DNA of 64,000 bases from Pseudomonas sp. G2-4 (GTDB taxonomy: Bacteria > Pseudomonadota > Gammaproteobacteria > Pseudomonadales > Pseudomonadaceae). Where the stretch lies: NCBI RefSeq assembly GCF_030064125.1, contig NZ_CP125957.1, positions 2,418,001 to 2,482,000 of the forward strand, given 5' to 3'. Shown one piece after another: positions 35,279 to 43,884 of this stretch. The notes beneath the pieces were generated by a model. It did not search any database. It was not told where the DNA came from and was given only the letters and a program-made list of their open reading frames with translations. Numbering within the stretch: the first letter of the stretch is position 1; every line of letters begins with the position of its first letter. Made by a program: the position numbers and the translations under genes.

Positions 35279-36054
35279 GGCAGGAAGACGAACTCGTGGC
35301 CCGGCTCCACCATGCCGAGCGGTCTGTGCAAGCCTTGCCGCCGTTGGCGGCCCAGCAACTCGATCTGCGGACGGGCTATGCCCTCCAACGCGAAGCGTTG
35401 CGTCAGCGCCAGGTGCGCGGTGAGCAACTGACCGGTTGGAAGGTCGCCTTCGCCGGCAGTGCGGCGCAGAAGCGCATGGGGCTCCATGAGCCGGTCCTGG
35501 GAGGCCTGACCCATGCCATGGTCGTCGAGCCAGGCAGCTCGGTGGCGCTCGCACGGCTGATCCAGCCCAAGCTGGAGATTGAACTGGCGTTTGTCCTGGG
35601 ACGCACGCTGGAGCCCGGCGACTACAGTGATGAGGAGATCCTGGCAGCCGTGTCCGACGTCGCGCCGGCGTTCGAGATAGCCGACTGCCGGTGGCAAGGT
35701 TGGAGCTTTGGCGTTGGGGCTTTTCTTGCTGACAACGCGGCCGCAGGCCTCTATTGCGTTGGCTCGCGGATAAAATTCGATCCCGGTCAACTGACTCGTG
35801 TGGCCTATCGTCTGGAATGTGATGGGGTGTTCTGCGGCATCGGTGATACTCAGGCGCGGGAAGATGCGCCGTTGGTCAATTTGTGTTGGTTGATTCGGCG
35901 ATTACTGGCTGACGGTCAGTGCGTTGAAGCGGGCCAGGTCGTGTTGTCCGGGGCGTTGCTGCCGCCCATGGCCATCCAGGCCGCCGAGTACCGGTTGCAC
36001 ATGCTTGGCATGGAACTGGCTTTGGTTTTCCAGGCAGGCACTGACGCCTTGTGA
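35275..36054 (+). CDS. 2-hydroxypenta-2,4-dienoate hydratase/decarboxylase-family enzyme
   Basis: 259 residues, similar in size to MhpD (269). Family landmarks: GWKVAFAGSAAQKRMGLHEP, PKLEIELAFVLGR (acidic metal ligands), PAFEIADCRW and LSGALLPPM. These Mg-dependent enzymes hydrate 2-hydroxy-2,4-dienoates to 4-hydroxy-2-oxo acids or decarboxylate 4-oxalocrotonate. Its coupling to an MhpA-like hydroxylase supports a meta-cleavage route in this operon. The aldolase and acylating dehydrogenase that usually follow (MhpE/MhpF) are not adjacent, so the pathway as seen is incomplete. Confidence 0.88.
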   Translation: MRQEDELVARLHHAERSVQALPPLAAQQLDLRTGYALQREALRQRQVRGEQLTGWKVAFAGSAAQKRMGLHEPVLGGLTHAMVVEPGSSVALARLIQPKLEIELAFVLGRTLEPGDYSDEEILAAVSDVAPAFEIADCRWQGWSFGVGAFLADNAAAGLYCVGSRIKFDPGQLTRVAYRLECDGVFCGIGDTQAREDAPLVNLCWLIRRLLADGQCVEAGQVVLSGALLPPMAIQAAEYRLHMLGMELALVFQAGTDAL

Positions 36055-36133
36055 AGCAATACCGTTGTCAGGGAGGACCGCGCAGCTTATGACAGGCCGA
36101 CAATAAAAACCGGGCCACCGAGGAACGACGATC

Positions 36134-37072
36134 ATGCTTGCCGAAGTCCGTACCTTCAACGATCCCCAGCAACACGCCGGGTCCATCCTGGGCTGGCAAC
36201 AAGTCTATGACCAACTTGGTCGTGGATGCCTTTCCAGCGAGCTGCGGCAGGTGTGCGCCGAGCGCTTTCAGATCTTTCAGGAAGTGTTGGATAAGCGCGT
36301 GGTGCAGCGAGGTTGTGCACCAAAAGGGCGCTTGTGCATTGCCATGTCGTTGGGCAGCGCGCCGGTGGTCCAAGGGCATCAGGTGGGCGCCCAGAGCGTG
36401 GTGCTGCTGCGCGATGGCGAGGACTTTGTCTTGCATGCCCCGGAAGGTACGCACTTCTTCGCGGTTAACGTCGACACGGTACGTTTCGCCAAACTGGCGG
36501 CTTGCGAATTGTCGAACGAACAGCTCAAGCGCTTGAAAAGCGAGTCTCAGATCAGCGTGGACGAAGCGGTACTGTTGAGAGTCCAGCAAAGGATCCATCC
36601 GCTGTTCCGTCACCTTCTGCAGCAAGCGGATGCCATCAATCCAGCCTCGGAAAAGATGCTCGAAGACGTACTGCTCAACGCCTTCCTCGACCTGTTCAGT
36701 AACGCCTCGGATGAGGTGCGTGGCCGTCGTGGCAACGTTACTGTCAGCGCCTACTTGGTCAAGCGTTGCCAGGAACTGGTGGTGGCCAGCGGTGATACAC
36801 CGCTGAGCATCCTTGATTTGTGCGAGCAATTGCGGGTGAGCCGCAGGACCCTGCAGAACAGTTTCCAGGCGGTCACCGGGATGCGTCCGGTCGAATACCT
36901 GCGCAATTTGAGGCTCAATGCCGTGCGGCGACGTTTGATCACTACCCGGGCGACGGTGTTGAACGTCGGTGAGATCGCCGTGGCAATGGGTTTTTTCCAC
37001 CTGAGCCACTTCGCGACTCATTACCGAGCGCTGTTTGGTGAGTCGCCTTCCGATACCCCGCGGGCGGGATGA
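36134..37072 (+). CDS. AraC-family transcriptional regulator
   Basis: 312 residues with the AraC DNA-binding domain at the C-terminus (about 210-310): LSILDLCEQLRVSRRTLQNS, then VGEIAVAMGFFHLSHFATHY. The N-terminal ~200 residues are a divergent effector domain with a cupin-like segment. It lies 79 bases after the hydratase gene on the same strand and probably regulates the catabolic operon along with the IclR protein at the other end. The second HTH is the conserved half. Confidence 0.9.
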   Translation: MLAEVRTFNDPQQHAGSILGWQQVYDQLGRGCLSSELRQVCAERFQIFQEVLDKRVVQRGCAPKGRLCIAMSLGSAPVVQGHQVGAQSVVLLRDGEDFVLHAPEGTHFFAVNVDTVRFAKLAACELSNEQLKRLKSESQISVDEAVLLRVQQRIHPLFRHLLQQADAINPASEKMLEDVLLNAFLDLFSNASDEVRGRRGNVTVSAYLVKRCQELVVASGDTPLSILDLCEQLRVSRRTLQNSFQAVTGMRPVEYLRNLRLNAVRRRLITTRATVLNVGEIAVAMGFFHLSHFATHYRALFGESPSDTPRAG

Positions 37073-37284
37073 TCGGAGGGGTTCTGATACGCCTCCGTCG
37101 TTTCCCGGGGGTGTTACCTGGCTACCGCTCTGCACGTTAATGGGCGCCGCTTGAGCCCTTTGGTAGCACATTTGTGGGATTAACCCCCCGGTTCCATTGG
37201 GGTCTAAAAAGCCTGTCTGCAGTACCTATTCCTTTAAATCAATCACTTGCGCCTTGACGGATGATGTTGGCACGCATTCTGCTA

Positions 37285-37322
37285 TTTTGAATTTATGGAT
37301 AATTGGATACAAAAATTCAAAA
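37285..37322. promoter_or_regulatory. GntR operator candidate (long inverted repeat)
   Basis: Perfect 10-bp arms TTTTGAATTT and AAATTCAAAA are separated by 18 bases containing GGATAATTGGATAC. The element lies immediately before the ribosome-binding site of the GntR gene, so autorepression is likely. Confidence 0.55.
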
Positions 37323-37331
37323 GGTGCTGCC

Positions 37332-38000
37332 ATGCAATTTGTTCCGACTTTCGCTGAACGTCCGCCGATGACTGCCGAGGAGGAGGCCTACAGCTACCTG
37401 CTGGACGCCATCTGCAGCGGTCGGTTACGCAAGGGGGACCGGTTGATCGCCGAGGACATCGCCAGCGAGATCGGTATGAGCCGGATGCCGGTCCGCGAGG
37501 CCTTTCGCCGACTGGATGCCCAGGGCCTGGTGACACTTCGGCCCAATCGCGGTGCCATCGTCAGCGGCCTGGATATCGATGAGCTGCATGAAGTCTTCGA
37601 GATGCGCAGCGCCCTCGAAGGCCTGGCAGTGCGCGTCGCGGTGGCGCGCATTGGCGAGCGCCAATTGGCCGCTCTCGAGCGTTTGCTGGACGAGATGGAC
37701 GACTACCGCGAGGAAAGCGCGGAGTGGGTCAGCCGGCATCGCGCCTTTCATGAATACCTGTGCAGCCTCAGCGGCCGTCCCCGGTTGCTGAAGCAGATCA
37801 GTGCCCTTTACTCGCTGATCGAGGCGCCCATGCGCCTTTGGTTGCAGCACGTGGACAAACCTTTAAGTGCGCGTCAGGAACACGCGGTGATCCTCGACGC
37901 CATTCGCGCTGGCGACGCCGATAAGGTTGAGGCGGTGGTCCGCGCGCACATTGAAGGCACCGTTCCTGAGTTGATCAAGTTTCTGCAACTGAAAAAATAA
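37332..38000 (+). CDS. GntR-family regulator, FadR/FCD subfamily
   Basis: 222 residues from the ATG at 37332, with AAGGTG upstream. The N-terminal winged HTH includes RLIAEDIASEIGMSRMPVREAFRRLD; the C-terminal FCD domain (~90-215) includes MRSALEGLAVRVAVARIG and the metal/ligand-site His residues (RAFHEYL, HAVILDAI). It precedes the ABC transporter operon by 76 bases and very likely controls it. A perfect inverted repeat lies directly upstream of its start. Confidence 0.9.
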   Translation: MQFVPTFAERPPMTAEEEAYSYLLDAICSGRLRKGDRLIAEDIASEIGMSRMPVREAFRRLDAQGLVTLRPNRGAIVSGLDIDELHEVFEMRSALEGLAVRVAVARIGERQLAALERLLDEMDDYREESAEWVSRHRAFHEYLCSLSGRPRLLKQISALYSLIEAPMRLWLQHVDKPLSARQEHAVILDAIRAGDADKVEAVVRAHIEGTVPELIKFLQLKK

Positions 38001-38076
38001 CGAGAGCAGGCCATGAACCTGCCCGTGTTTTGACTTTGAGTACTGCCCGTTACTAACTGAACTGGAGTGTCTGGTC

Positions 38077-38883
38077 ATGCATAAGCCCCACCTGTTGGTT
38101 GCTGCTCTATCCTTGGGATTCTGTGCTCAATGGGCGGTTGCCGCGCCCGTTGTGCCGGAGCGCTTGCTCAAGGTCGACAAACTCGTCTATTGCTCAGGCA
38201 TGGATTCGCCGCCCCTGGTGTCCTTCGATGAAGCGCAAAAGCCCAGGGGCTTGACCGTCGACCTGGGACTGGAAATCGCCAAGCGCCTGGGCAACAAAAA
38301 GGTCGAATGGCGCGTCATTCCCTTCTCCGGACTGCTCCCGGCCTTGCTGGCCAAGCAGTGCGACATGATCGTCGACCAGCTGTTTGACAAGCCCGAGCGC
38401 CGCGAGGTGATCGATATCGTCAACTACATGTACTCCAGCCAGGCGGTGGTCGTGCCCAAGGGCAATCCGAAGGGCCTCAAGACGCTCCCGGCCCTCTCCG
38501 GACACAAGGTCGCGGTGCTCAACGGTTCCACCATCAAGACCCTGCTCGATGCCGAGAACGAAACCCTGGTCAAGTCCGGCAAGCCCGGGATGAAGCTGGT
38601 GGTCTACAACACCGACACCGATGCGTTCCAGGCCTTGCGCATCAGCCAGGTCGACGCCTACGGCACCACCGTGGAAACCGCCGGTTATTACGCCGCCATG
38701 GCACCTGATCTGTTCGAGGAAGGGGTGCCAGCCTTCAGCCGGATTCTCACCGGCCTCGGGATCCGCAAGGACGATCCGCAACTGACGGCGGCGGTGCAGC
38801 AGGTGATCAGCGACATGCGCAGCGATGGGAGCTACAGCCAACTCCTTGGTAAATGGCATGTCGCCAGTGACACTCTCGATTGA
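38077..38883 (+). CDS. ABC transporter periplasmic binding protein, polar amino acid type
   Basis: 268 residues with an N-terminal signal peptide (about residues 1-23, ending WAVAA). The mature part follows the family 3 solute-binding pattern: LVYCSGMDSPPLVSFDE, GLTVDLGLEIAKRLG, DMIVDQLFDKPERREVIDIV and QALRISQVDAYGTTVE. It should bind an amino acid or related compound in the periplasm and deliver it to the permease encoded next. The downstream gamma-glutamyltransferase-like enzyme suggests a gamma-glutamyl or similar conjugate as ligand, which is an inference. Confidence 0.9.
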   Translation: MHKPHLLVAALSLGFCAQWAVAAPVVPERLLKVDKLVYCSGMDSPPLVSFDEAQKPRGLTVDLGLEIAKRLGNKKVEWRVIPFSGLLPALLAKQCDMIVDQLFDKPERREVIDIVNYMYSSQAVVVPKGNPKGLKTLPALSGHKVAVLNGSTIKTLLDAENETLVKSGKPGMKLVVYNTDTDAFQALRISQVDAYGTTVETAGYYAAMAPDLFEEGVPAFSRILTGLGIRKDDPQLTAAVQQVISDMRSDGSYSQLLGKWHVASDTLD

Positions 38884-38895
38884 GGTAAGGCGTCG

Positions 38896-39672
38896 ATGAA
38901 TTTCAATTGGGATGTGTTTTGGCAGTACCTGCTTCAGCCCAGTGGGGTCTACCTCACCGGGCTCTGGCTGACCTGCGTGATCAGCGTGCTGGCCATGTTG
39001 CTGGGCTGTGCGCTCGGGCTGGCCGCAGCGCTGCTGCGGTTGTCGAGCAATCCACTGCTGCATTTGCCGGTGCGCTTTTATGTGTGGCTGATGCGTGGCA
39101 CGCCGTTGCTGGTGCAGATTGTTTTTCTCTACACCGCACTGGCCGCCGGCGGGATTTTCCGCTTCGAAGATATCGACCTGTTTGGCCTGGTGATTCCCGG
39201 CAACATCCAGGCAGCGATCATTGCCCTGGGCCTCAACGAAGGCGCTTACATGGCCGAGATTATCCGGGCCGGCATCGGCGCGGTGGACAAGGGCCAATAC
39301 GAGGCCGGGCGCTCCCTGGGCATGACGTTCGCCAAGCTGATGCGGCGCATCGTCCTGCCCCAGGCGTTCCGGGTCATCGTTCCGCCATTGGGCAACGAGT
39401 TCAACGTGATGCTCAAGAACACCACGCTGGTCAGCGTGATCGGCGTACAGGAACTGCTGCTCAGTACCCAGATGGTCACTTCGGCGACGTTCCGGGTGTT
39501 CGAGCTGTACCTGGTGGTGGCGATCTATTTCCTGCTGCTGACCACACTTTGGGGATTCTTCCAGCGCTGGCTGGAAGCCCGCTTCGGCCAGTCGGATCGG
39601 CCATCATCACCGCCACCGGCGGCCACGCGGATGTTCGGCCGTAGCACCCTGAAAATGCTGAGGGAACGTTAA
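38896..39672 (+). CDS. ABC transporter permease, HisMQ type
   Basis: 258 residues with about five to six membrane helices. The EAA loop that contacts the ATPase is visible as [33 protein letters not shown] (from residue ~135). [15 protein letters not shown] is typical of polar amino acid uptake permeases. The last 25 residues are a variable polar tail. It starts 12 bases after the binding-protein gene and ends 2 bases before the ATPase gene, so a homodimeric permease is likely. Confidence 0.9.
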   Translation: MNFNWDVFWQYLLQPSGVYLTGLWLTCVISVLAMLLGCALGLAAALLRLSSNPLLHLPVRFYVWLMRGTPLLVQIVFLYTALAAGGIFRFEDIDLFGLVIPGNIQAAIIALGLNEGAYMAEIIRAGIGAVDKGQYEAGRSLGMTFAKLMRRIVLPQAFRVIVPPLGNEFNVMLKNTTLVSVIGVQELLLSTQMVTSATFRVFELYLVVAIYFLLLTTLWGFFQRWLEARFGQSDRPSSPPPAATRMFGRSTLKMLRER

Positions 39673-39674
39673 CC

Positions 39675-40454
39675 ATGGCGCACAAAAGTGAAGAACTGAT
39701 CATCGAGGCACTGGAGGTTCACAAATCCTTTGGCGAGCTGCAGATCCTCAAGGGCATTTCCCTGCAAGTGCGGCGCGGCGAAGTGGTGGTCCTGATTGGG
39801 GCCTCCGGTTCCGGCAAGACCACCTTTATCCGTTGCATCAATCTGCTGGAAGACATCCAGGGCGGGCGCATCCGCGTCAATGGCCGGGCCATGGGCTATC
39901 GCGAACGGGCCGATGGCAGCCTGGTGCGCGATTCGGAACGCAACATCGCCCGCCAGCGCCGGGATATCGGCATGGTGTTCCAGCGCTTCAACCTGTTCCC
40001 GCACATGACGGCGTTGGAGAACATCATCGAGGCGCCGATCCAGGTGCTGGGGATCCCGCGCGCCGAGGCGCTGGATCAGGCCCGTGGCTTGCTGGAACGG
40101 GTTGGCCTGGCAGACAAGGCCAGCCACTACCCATCCATGCTCTCCGGTGGGCAACAACAGCGGGTGGCGATTGCCCGTGCCCTGGCCATGAAACCCCAGG
40201 CCATGCTGTTCGACGAACCCACCAGTGCCCTCGACCCGGAAACCGTTGGCGAAGTGCTGCAAGTGATGAAGGCGCTAGCGGAGGAGGGCATGACCATGGT
40301 GGTGGTAACCCATGAAATGGGGTTTGCCCGGGAAGTGGCTGACCGTGTGGTAGTCCTGGATCAGGGCGAGCTCATTGAGCAAGGGCCGCCGGAGCAAATC
40401 TTCAGCCACCCCGTTCACCCTCGTACGCGGGCTTTTCTCAGTCGGGTGTTATGA
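39675..40454 (+). CDS. ABC transporter ATP-binding protein, polar amino acid type
   Basis: 259 residues with all ATPase motifs: Walker [15 protein letters not shown]-loop [14 protein letters not shown], signature [15 protein letters not shown], Walker [12 protein letters not shown] and switch His in [12 protein letters not shown]. The pattern matches HisP/GlnQ. With the preceding permease and binding-protein genes it makes a complete importer. No separate second permease gene is present. Confidence 0.95.
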   Translation: MAHKSEELIIEALEVHKSFGELQILKGISLQVRRGEVVVLIGASGSGKTTFIRCINLLEDIQGGRIRVNGRAMGYRERADGSLVRDSERNIARQRRDIGMVFQRFNLFPHMTALENIIEAPIQVLGIPRAEALDQARGLLERVGLADKASHYPSMLSGGQQQRVAIARALAMKPQAMLFDEPTSALDPETVGEVLQVMKALAEEGMTMVVVTHEMGFAREVADRVVVLDQGELIEQGPPEQIFSHPVHPRTRAFLSRVL

Positions 40455-40531
40455 CCCTTCTCAGTCTGATTACTTGGAACGCCACCTAGTCAACCCCGAT
40501 CAATGAACCCTTGTGTTGAAGAGCCTTTGCC

Positions 40532-42142
40532 ATGCTGAAATTTTCTGCTCACGAGTACCCCTATCCGTCGCAACGCCAGAGCGTTTTTGCCCGTCGGGGC
40601 ATGGTCGCCGCGTCCCAACCCCTGGCAGCCCAGGCGGGCATCGAGATGATGCAAAAGGGCGGCAATGCCATCGATGCCGCCATCGCCACGGCGGCGGCGC
40701 TGACAGTGGTCGAGCCTACGGGGTGCGGCATTGGCGGTGACGCCTTCGCCTTGGTCTGGTGCAAGGGCCAGTTGCATGGCCTCAACGGCAATGGCCATGC
40801 CCCGGCAGCCTTGAGTGTCGAAGCGGTCAAGGCGGCCGGCCATGATCAGATGCCGACCTATGGCTGGACCCCGGTGACGGTCCCGGGTTGCCCATCAGCC
40901 TGGGCCGAGTTGTCGCAACGCTTCGGCAAGCTGCCTTTCGCCCAGTTGCTGCAACCGGCAATCAGCCTGGCGCGGGACGGTTTTGCGTTGTCACCGGTGG
41001 TTGCCCATCAATGGCAGATCGCCGTGGGTGAGCTCACCCCCCATCGCGATCCGGTCCTGGAGGTCTGGTTCGAGACCTTCCTGATCGAGGGCCGCGCACC
41101 CCGGGCCGGCGAGATCTTCCGCAACCCCGCCCAAGCCCGCACCCTCGAAGAACTGGCCGCCACGCGCTGCGAAAGCCTGTATCGCGGCGCGTTGGCCGAG
41201 CGCCTGGATGCCCATTCCCGCGCCACGGGCGGCTACCTGCGATCCACCGACCTCAAGGATTATCGAGCCCAGTGGGTCGAGCCGATCCACGTCAACTACC
41301 GAGGGGTCGATGTCTGGGAGATCCCGCCGAGCGGGCAGGGCCTGGTGGCCTTGATGGCGCTGAAGATACTCGAAGGCTTCAGCTTCGATCACCGTGACAG
41401 CCAGCAGACCTGGCATCGCCAACTGGAAGCCATGAAGCTGGCCTACAGCGATGGCCTGCACTACATCACCGACCCGTTGCACATGCGCGTGGCGGTGGCT
41501 GATTTGTTGAGTGACGAGTACAGCGCCCGACGCCGCGGGCAGATCGGCGAACAGGCCCAGCCTCCCAAGCCCGGTGATCCCCACGCCAGCGGCACGGTGT
41601 ACCTGGCCACCGCCGACGCAGAGGGCAACATGGTTTCCTTCATCCAGAGCAACTACCACGGTTTCGGCTCCGGCGTGGTGCTGCCCGACAGCGGTATTGC
41701 CCTGCAGAATCGTGGACAGGAGTTCAGTCTCGACGCGAAGCACGCCAACTGCCTGGCCCCAGGCAAGAAGACCTTTCACACCATCATCCCCGGCTTCCTC
41801 ACCCAGAACGGCCAGGCTCTCGGACCTTTCGGCGTGATGGGCGGCTACATGCAGCCCCAAGGGCATGTGCAGATGGTCATGAACCTGGTGGATTTCGGCC
41901 TCAACCCCCAAGCGGCCCTGGACGCGCCGCGTTGGCAATGGCTGGGCGGGATGAAGGTCGGTATCGAGCAAGGCGCCTCCCGCGACCTGGCCAATGCCTT
42001 GGCCCGGCGCGGTCATCAGGTGCAGATCGCCAGCGACCTGACTGACTATGGGCGCGGTCAAATCATACTGCGCGATCCGGTCAGCGGTGTGTTGTGTGGT
42101 GGGACTGAACCCCGAGCGGATTCCCATATCGCGGTCCTATAA
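40532..42142 (+). CDS. Gamma-glutamyltransferase-family (Ntn) enzyme
   Basis: 536 residues. The start region has MVAASQPLAAQAGIEMMQKG and GGNAIDAAIATAAALTVVEP, as in GGT. The likely autoprocessing and nucleophile residue is Thr355 in HASGTVYLATADAEGN; SGVVLPDSGIALQNRG and GPFGVMGGYMQPQGH follow as in the small subunit. There is no signal peptide, unlike most periplasmic GGTs, so it probably acts in the cytosol on an imported gamma-glutamyl or acyl compound. The ABC importer lies 77 bases upstream. Cephalosporin-acylase-like activities exist in this branch. Confidence 0.88.
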   Translation: MLKFSAHEYPYPSQRQSVFARRGMVAASQPLAAQAGIEMMQKGGNAIDAAIATAAALTVVEPTGCGIGGDAFALVWCKGQLHGLNGNGHAPAALSVEAVKAAGHDQMPTYGWTPVTVPGCPSAWAELSQRFGKLPFAQLLQPAISLARDGFALSPVVAHQWQIAVGELTPHRDPVLEVWFETFLIEGRAPRAGEIFRNPAQARTLEELAATRCESLYRGALAERLDAHSRATGGYLRSTDLKDYRAQWVEPIHVNYRGVDVWEIPPSGQGLVALMALKILEGFSFDHRDSQQTWHRQLEAMKLAYSDGLHYITDPLHMRVAVADLLSDEYSARRRGQIGEQAQPPKPGDPHASGTVYLATADAEGNMVSFIQSNYHGFGSGVVLPDSGIALQNRGQEFSLDAKHANCLAPGKKTFHTIIPGFLTQNGQALGPFGVMGGYMQPQGHVQMVMNLVDFGLNPQAALDAPRWQWLGGMKVGIEQGASRDLANALARRGHQVQIASDLTDYGRGQIILRDPVSGVLCGGTEPRADSHIAVL

Positions 42143-42154
42143 GCTTGCGCTTAT
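42139..42154. other. Short hairpin after the gamma-glutamyltransferase gene
   Basis: ATAAGC-TTGC-GCTTAT overlaps the stop codon region in the gap between convergent genes. The stem is only six pairs and there is no T-run, so termination here is doubtful. Confidence 0.3.
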
Positions 42155-42183
42155 GGCCGCGGCTCTCACGATCACCAGGCCCT

Positions 42184-43053
42184 TCAAAGGTGCTGCTTGA
42201 GGTAGTGCGCAAACTCACGCGCCAGTTGTGACGGCTCCTCCTGTGAGGGGAGCAGCAGCGCGATGTCGTACTTGATGGCAGGTTTGAAGGGCTTGAGGAT
42301 CAGGTTGCCGGTGAAGGGCCGACTGACCACCGGATCGACGATCCCGACACCCATTCCGGCGCCGACCAGTTCACATGCCGTGGCGAAGAATTCTGTTTCG
42401 GCTACCACGTTCCAAGATGACCCGTACGCCGAAAAGGCCATGGCCAACTGCTGGTAGATCGGGTCGCCCTTGAACAGTGAAACGAATGGCACGCCATCCA
42501 GGTCCGCCGGGGTAATCACGTCCAGTTTTGTGAGCGGGTGGCCGATCGGCATCATGCACTGGCATTCATAGGCAATCACCTCCATGCACGATGTCGGGTA
42601 GTCGAGCGGCAGTTCGGCAATGGCCATGTCGAATTGCTGCGTAGTGATTAACTCGCGAACGGACTGGGAGTTTCGGGTGATGATCTTGAGCACCAGGCCC
42701 GGGCGCTCTTTGGCGAATTCGGCCATCAAGCGGGGCAGCAAATGGATCGAGATGCTGGCGTAGGCGGCGATCGCCAGATGGCCGCGTTTTCCCGTGCGGA
42801 TTTCCTTGGCGATGCGCTGGGTTTTCTCCACGGCCTCCAGCGCCCGTTCAGCCTCGACGAAAAACAAGCGGGCTTCAGGGGTGGGTTGCAAGCGTCCGCC
42901 TTTGCGCACGAACAACTTGAGGCCGGTTTCATGTTCCAGGTTGGCGATGGTACTGCTGATGGCCGGCTGAGAAATATTCAAAAGCTCTGCCGCGCGGGTC
43001 ATGGTGCCGTGGATCATCAAGGTTCTGAAGCACTCGAGCTGCCGGATTCGCAT
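42184..43053 (-). CDS. LysR-family transcriptional regulator
   Basis: 289 residues. The HTH (residues ~1-60) includes MTRAAELLNISQPAISSTIANLEHETGLKLF; the rest is a typical co-inducer domain. It is convergent with the gamma-glutamyltransferase gene and divergent from the DUF1989 gene, 128 bases away. Its likely target is the DUF1989 gene, and perhaps the GGT/ABC operon. The effector is unknown. N-terminal similarity is to the CynR/CysB-like branch that responds to amino-acid or nitrogen compounds, which is only a loose hint. Confidence 0.9.
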   Translation of the reverse strand: MRIRQLECFRTLMIHGTMTRAAELLNISQPAISSTIANLEHETGLKLFVRKGGRLQPTPEARLFFVEAERALEAVEKTQRIAKEIRTGKRGHLAIAAYASISIHLLPRLMAEFAKERPGLVLKIITRNSQSVRELITTQQFDMAIAELPLDYPTSCMEVIAYECQCMMPIGHPLTKLDVITPADLDGVPFVSLFKGDPIYQQLAMAFSAYGSSWNVVAETEFFATACELVGAGMGVGIVDPVVSRPFTGNLILKPFKPAIKYDIALLLPSQEEPSQLAREFAHYLKQHL

Positions 43054-43181
43054 GGGCCACCCTATAGATTTAACTTATACCGAGGCCACTTTATATTATT
43101 GGTTTGAGGTTTTCTTCTGTGTTTTCCTTGATTGCAGGTACACGGTCCGCCGTCCATCAGCTCGCAAAGGAGAACAGCGAC

Positions 43182-43796
43182 ATGAATACAATGGCCTCGA
43201 CTTGCCCCGGTGAACGGGTCCTTTTGCCTGCTCGGCGGGGTGTCGCGATTCGGTTGAATCAGGGGCAAATCCTCAAGGTGATCAACACCCCTGGCAAACA
43301 GGTGGTAGACACCTGGGCCTTCAACCCGGAAGACCTCCGGGAAGCCATGTCCATGGAGCACAGTCGTCCCTACTGGTTGAAGCTCAACCCCGGTCAAGGT
43401 GACAGTTTCCTGACCAACAAACGCCGCCAGATCCTGACGCTTATCGAGGACACCACACCGGGTATCCACGACACGCTGGTCGCCGCTTGTGATCCGACTC
43501 GTTATGTTCAACTGGGCGTTGTCGGCCATCATGACAGTTGCAATGAAAACCTCTTTCAAGCCCTGGATGCCATCGGCCTGATTGCGCCCGAAACACCGAG
43601 CCCCTTGAACCTCTTCATGAACGTTCCCGTTCATCAGGACGGGCGGATTGCGTTTGCCGAGCCTGTCAGTCAGCCTGGGCAATATGTCTGCCTCAAAGCG
43701 GAAATGGACGTTATTGTGGTGCTGTCCGCTTGCCCCCAGGACATCACGGCAGTCAATGGCATGCGCCCCCAGGCTGTGCACTACTGCATCCTCTGA
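43182..43796 (+). CDS. DUF1989 (urea carboxylase-associated) family protein
   Basis: 204 residues from the ATG at 43182, with AAAGGAGA upstream. Family features: LNQGQILKVINTPGKQVVDTWAF, MSMEHSRPYW and the Cys/His-containing VVGHHDSCNENLFQAL, then PSPLNLFMNVPV. DUF1989 proteins sit beside urea carboxylase and guanidine or amide degradation genes in many bacteria, and probably act on a small nitrogen compound. Here the neighbours are a LysR gene, an ABC importer and a GGT-like enzyme, and there is no urea carboxylase. The reaction is unassigned. Confidence 0.87.
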   Translation: MNTMASTCPGERVLLPARRGVAIRLNQGQILKVINTPGKQVVDTWAFNPEDLREAMSMEHSRPYWLKLNPGQGDSFLTNKRRQILTLIEDTTPGIHDTLVAACDPTRYVQLGVVGHHDSCNENLFQALDAIGLIAPETPSPLNLFMNVPVHQDGRIAFAEPVSQPGQYVCLKAEMDVIVVLSACPQDITAVNGMRPQAVHYCIL

Positions 43797-43884
43797 CGGA
43801 TCGCCAAACCTGCTGGCGGATGTTGTCTGTCAGCAGGACACTGAAGTCGTCATAAGCACCTCAGTCGGGTGTCCGGAGAAAACC

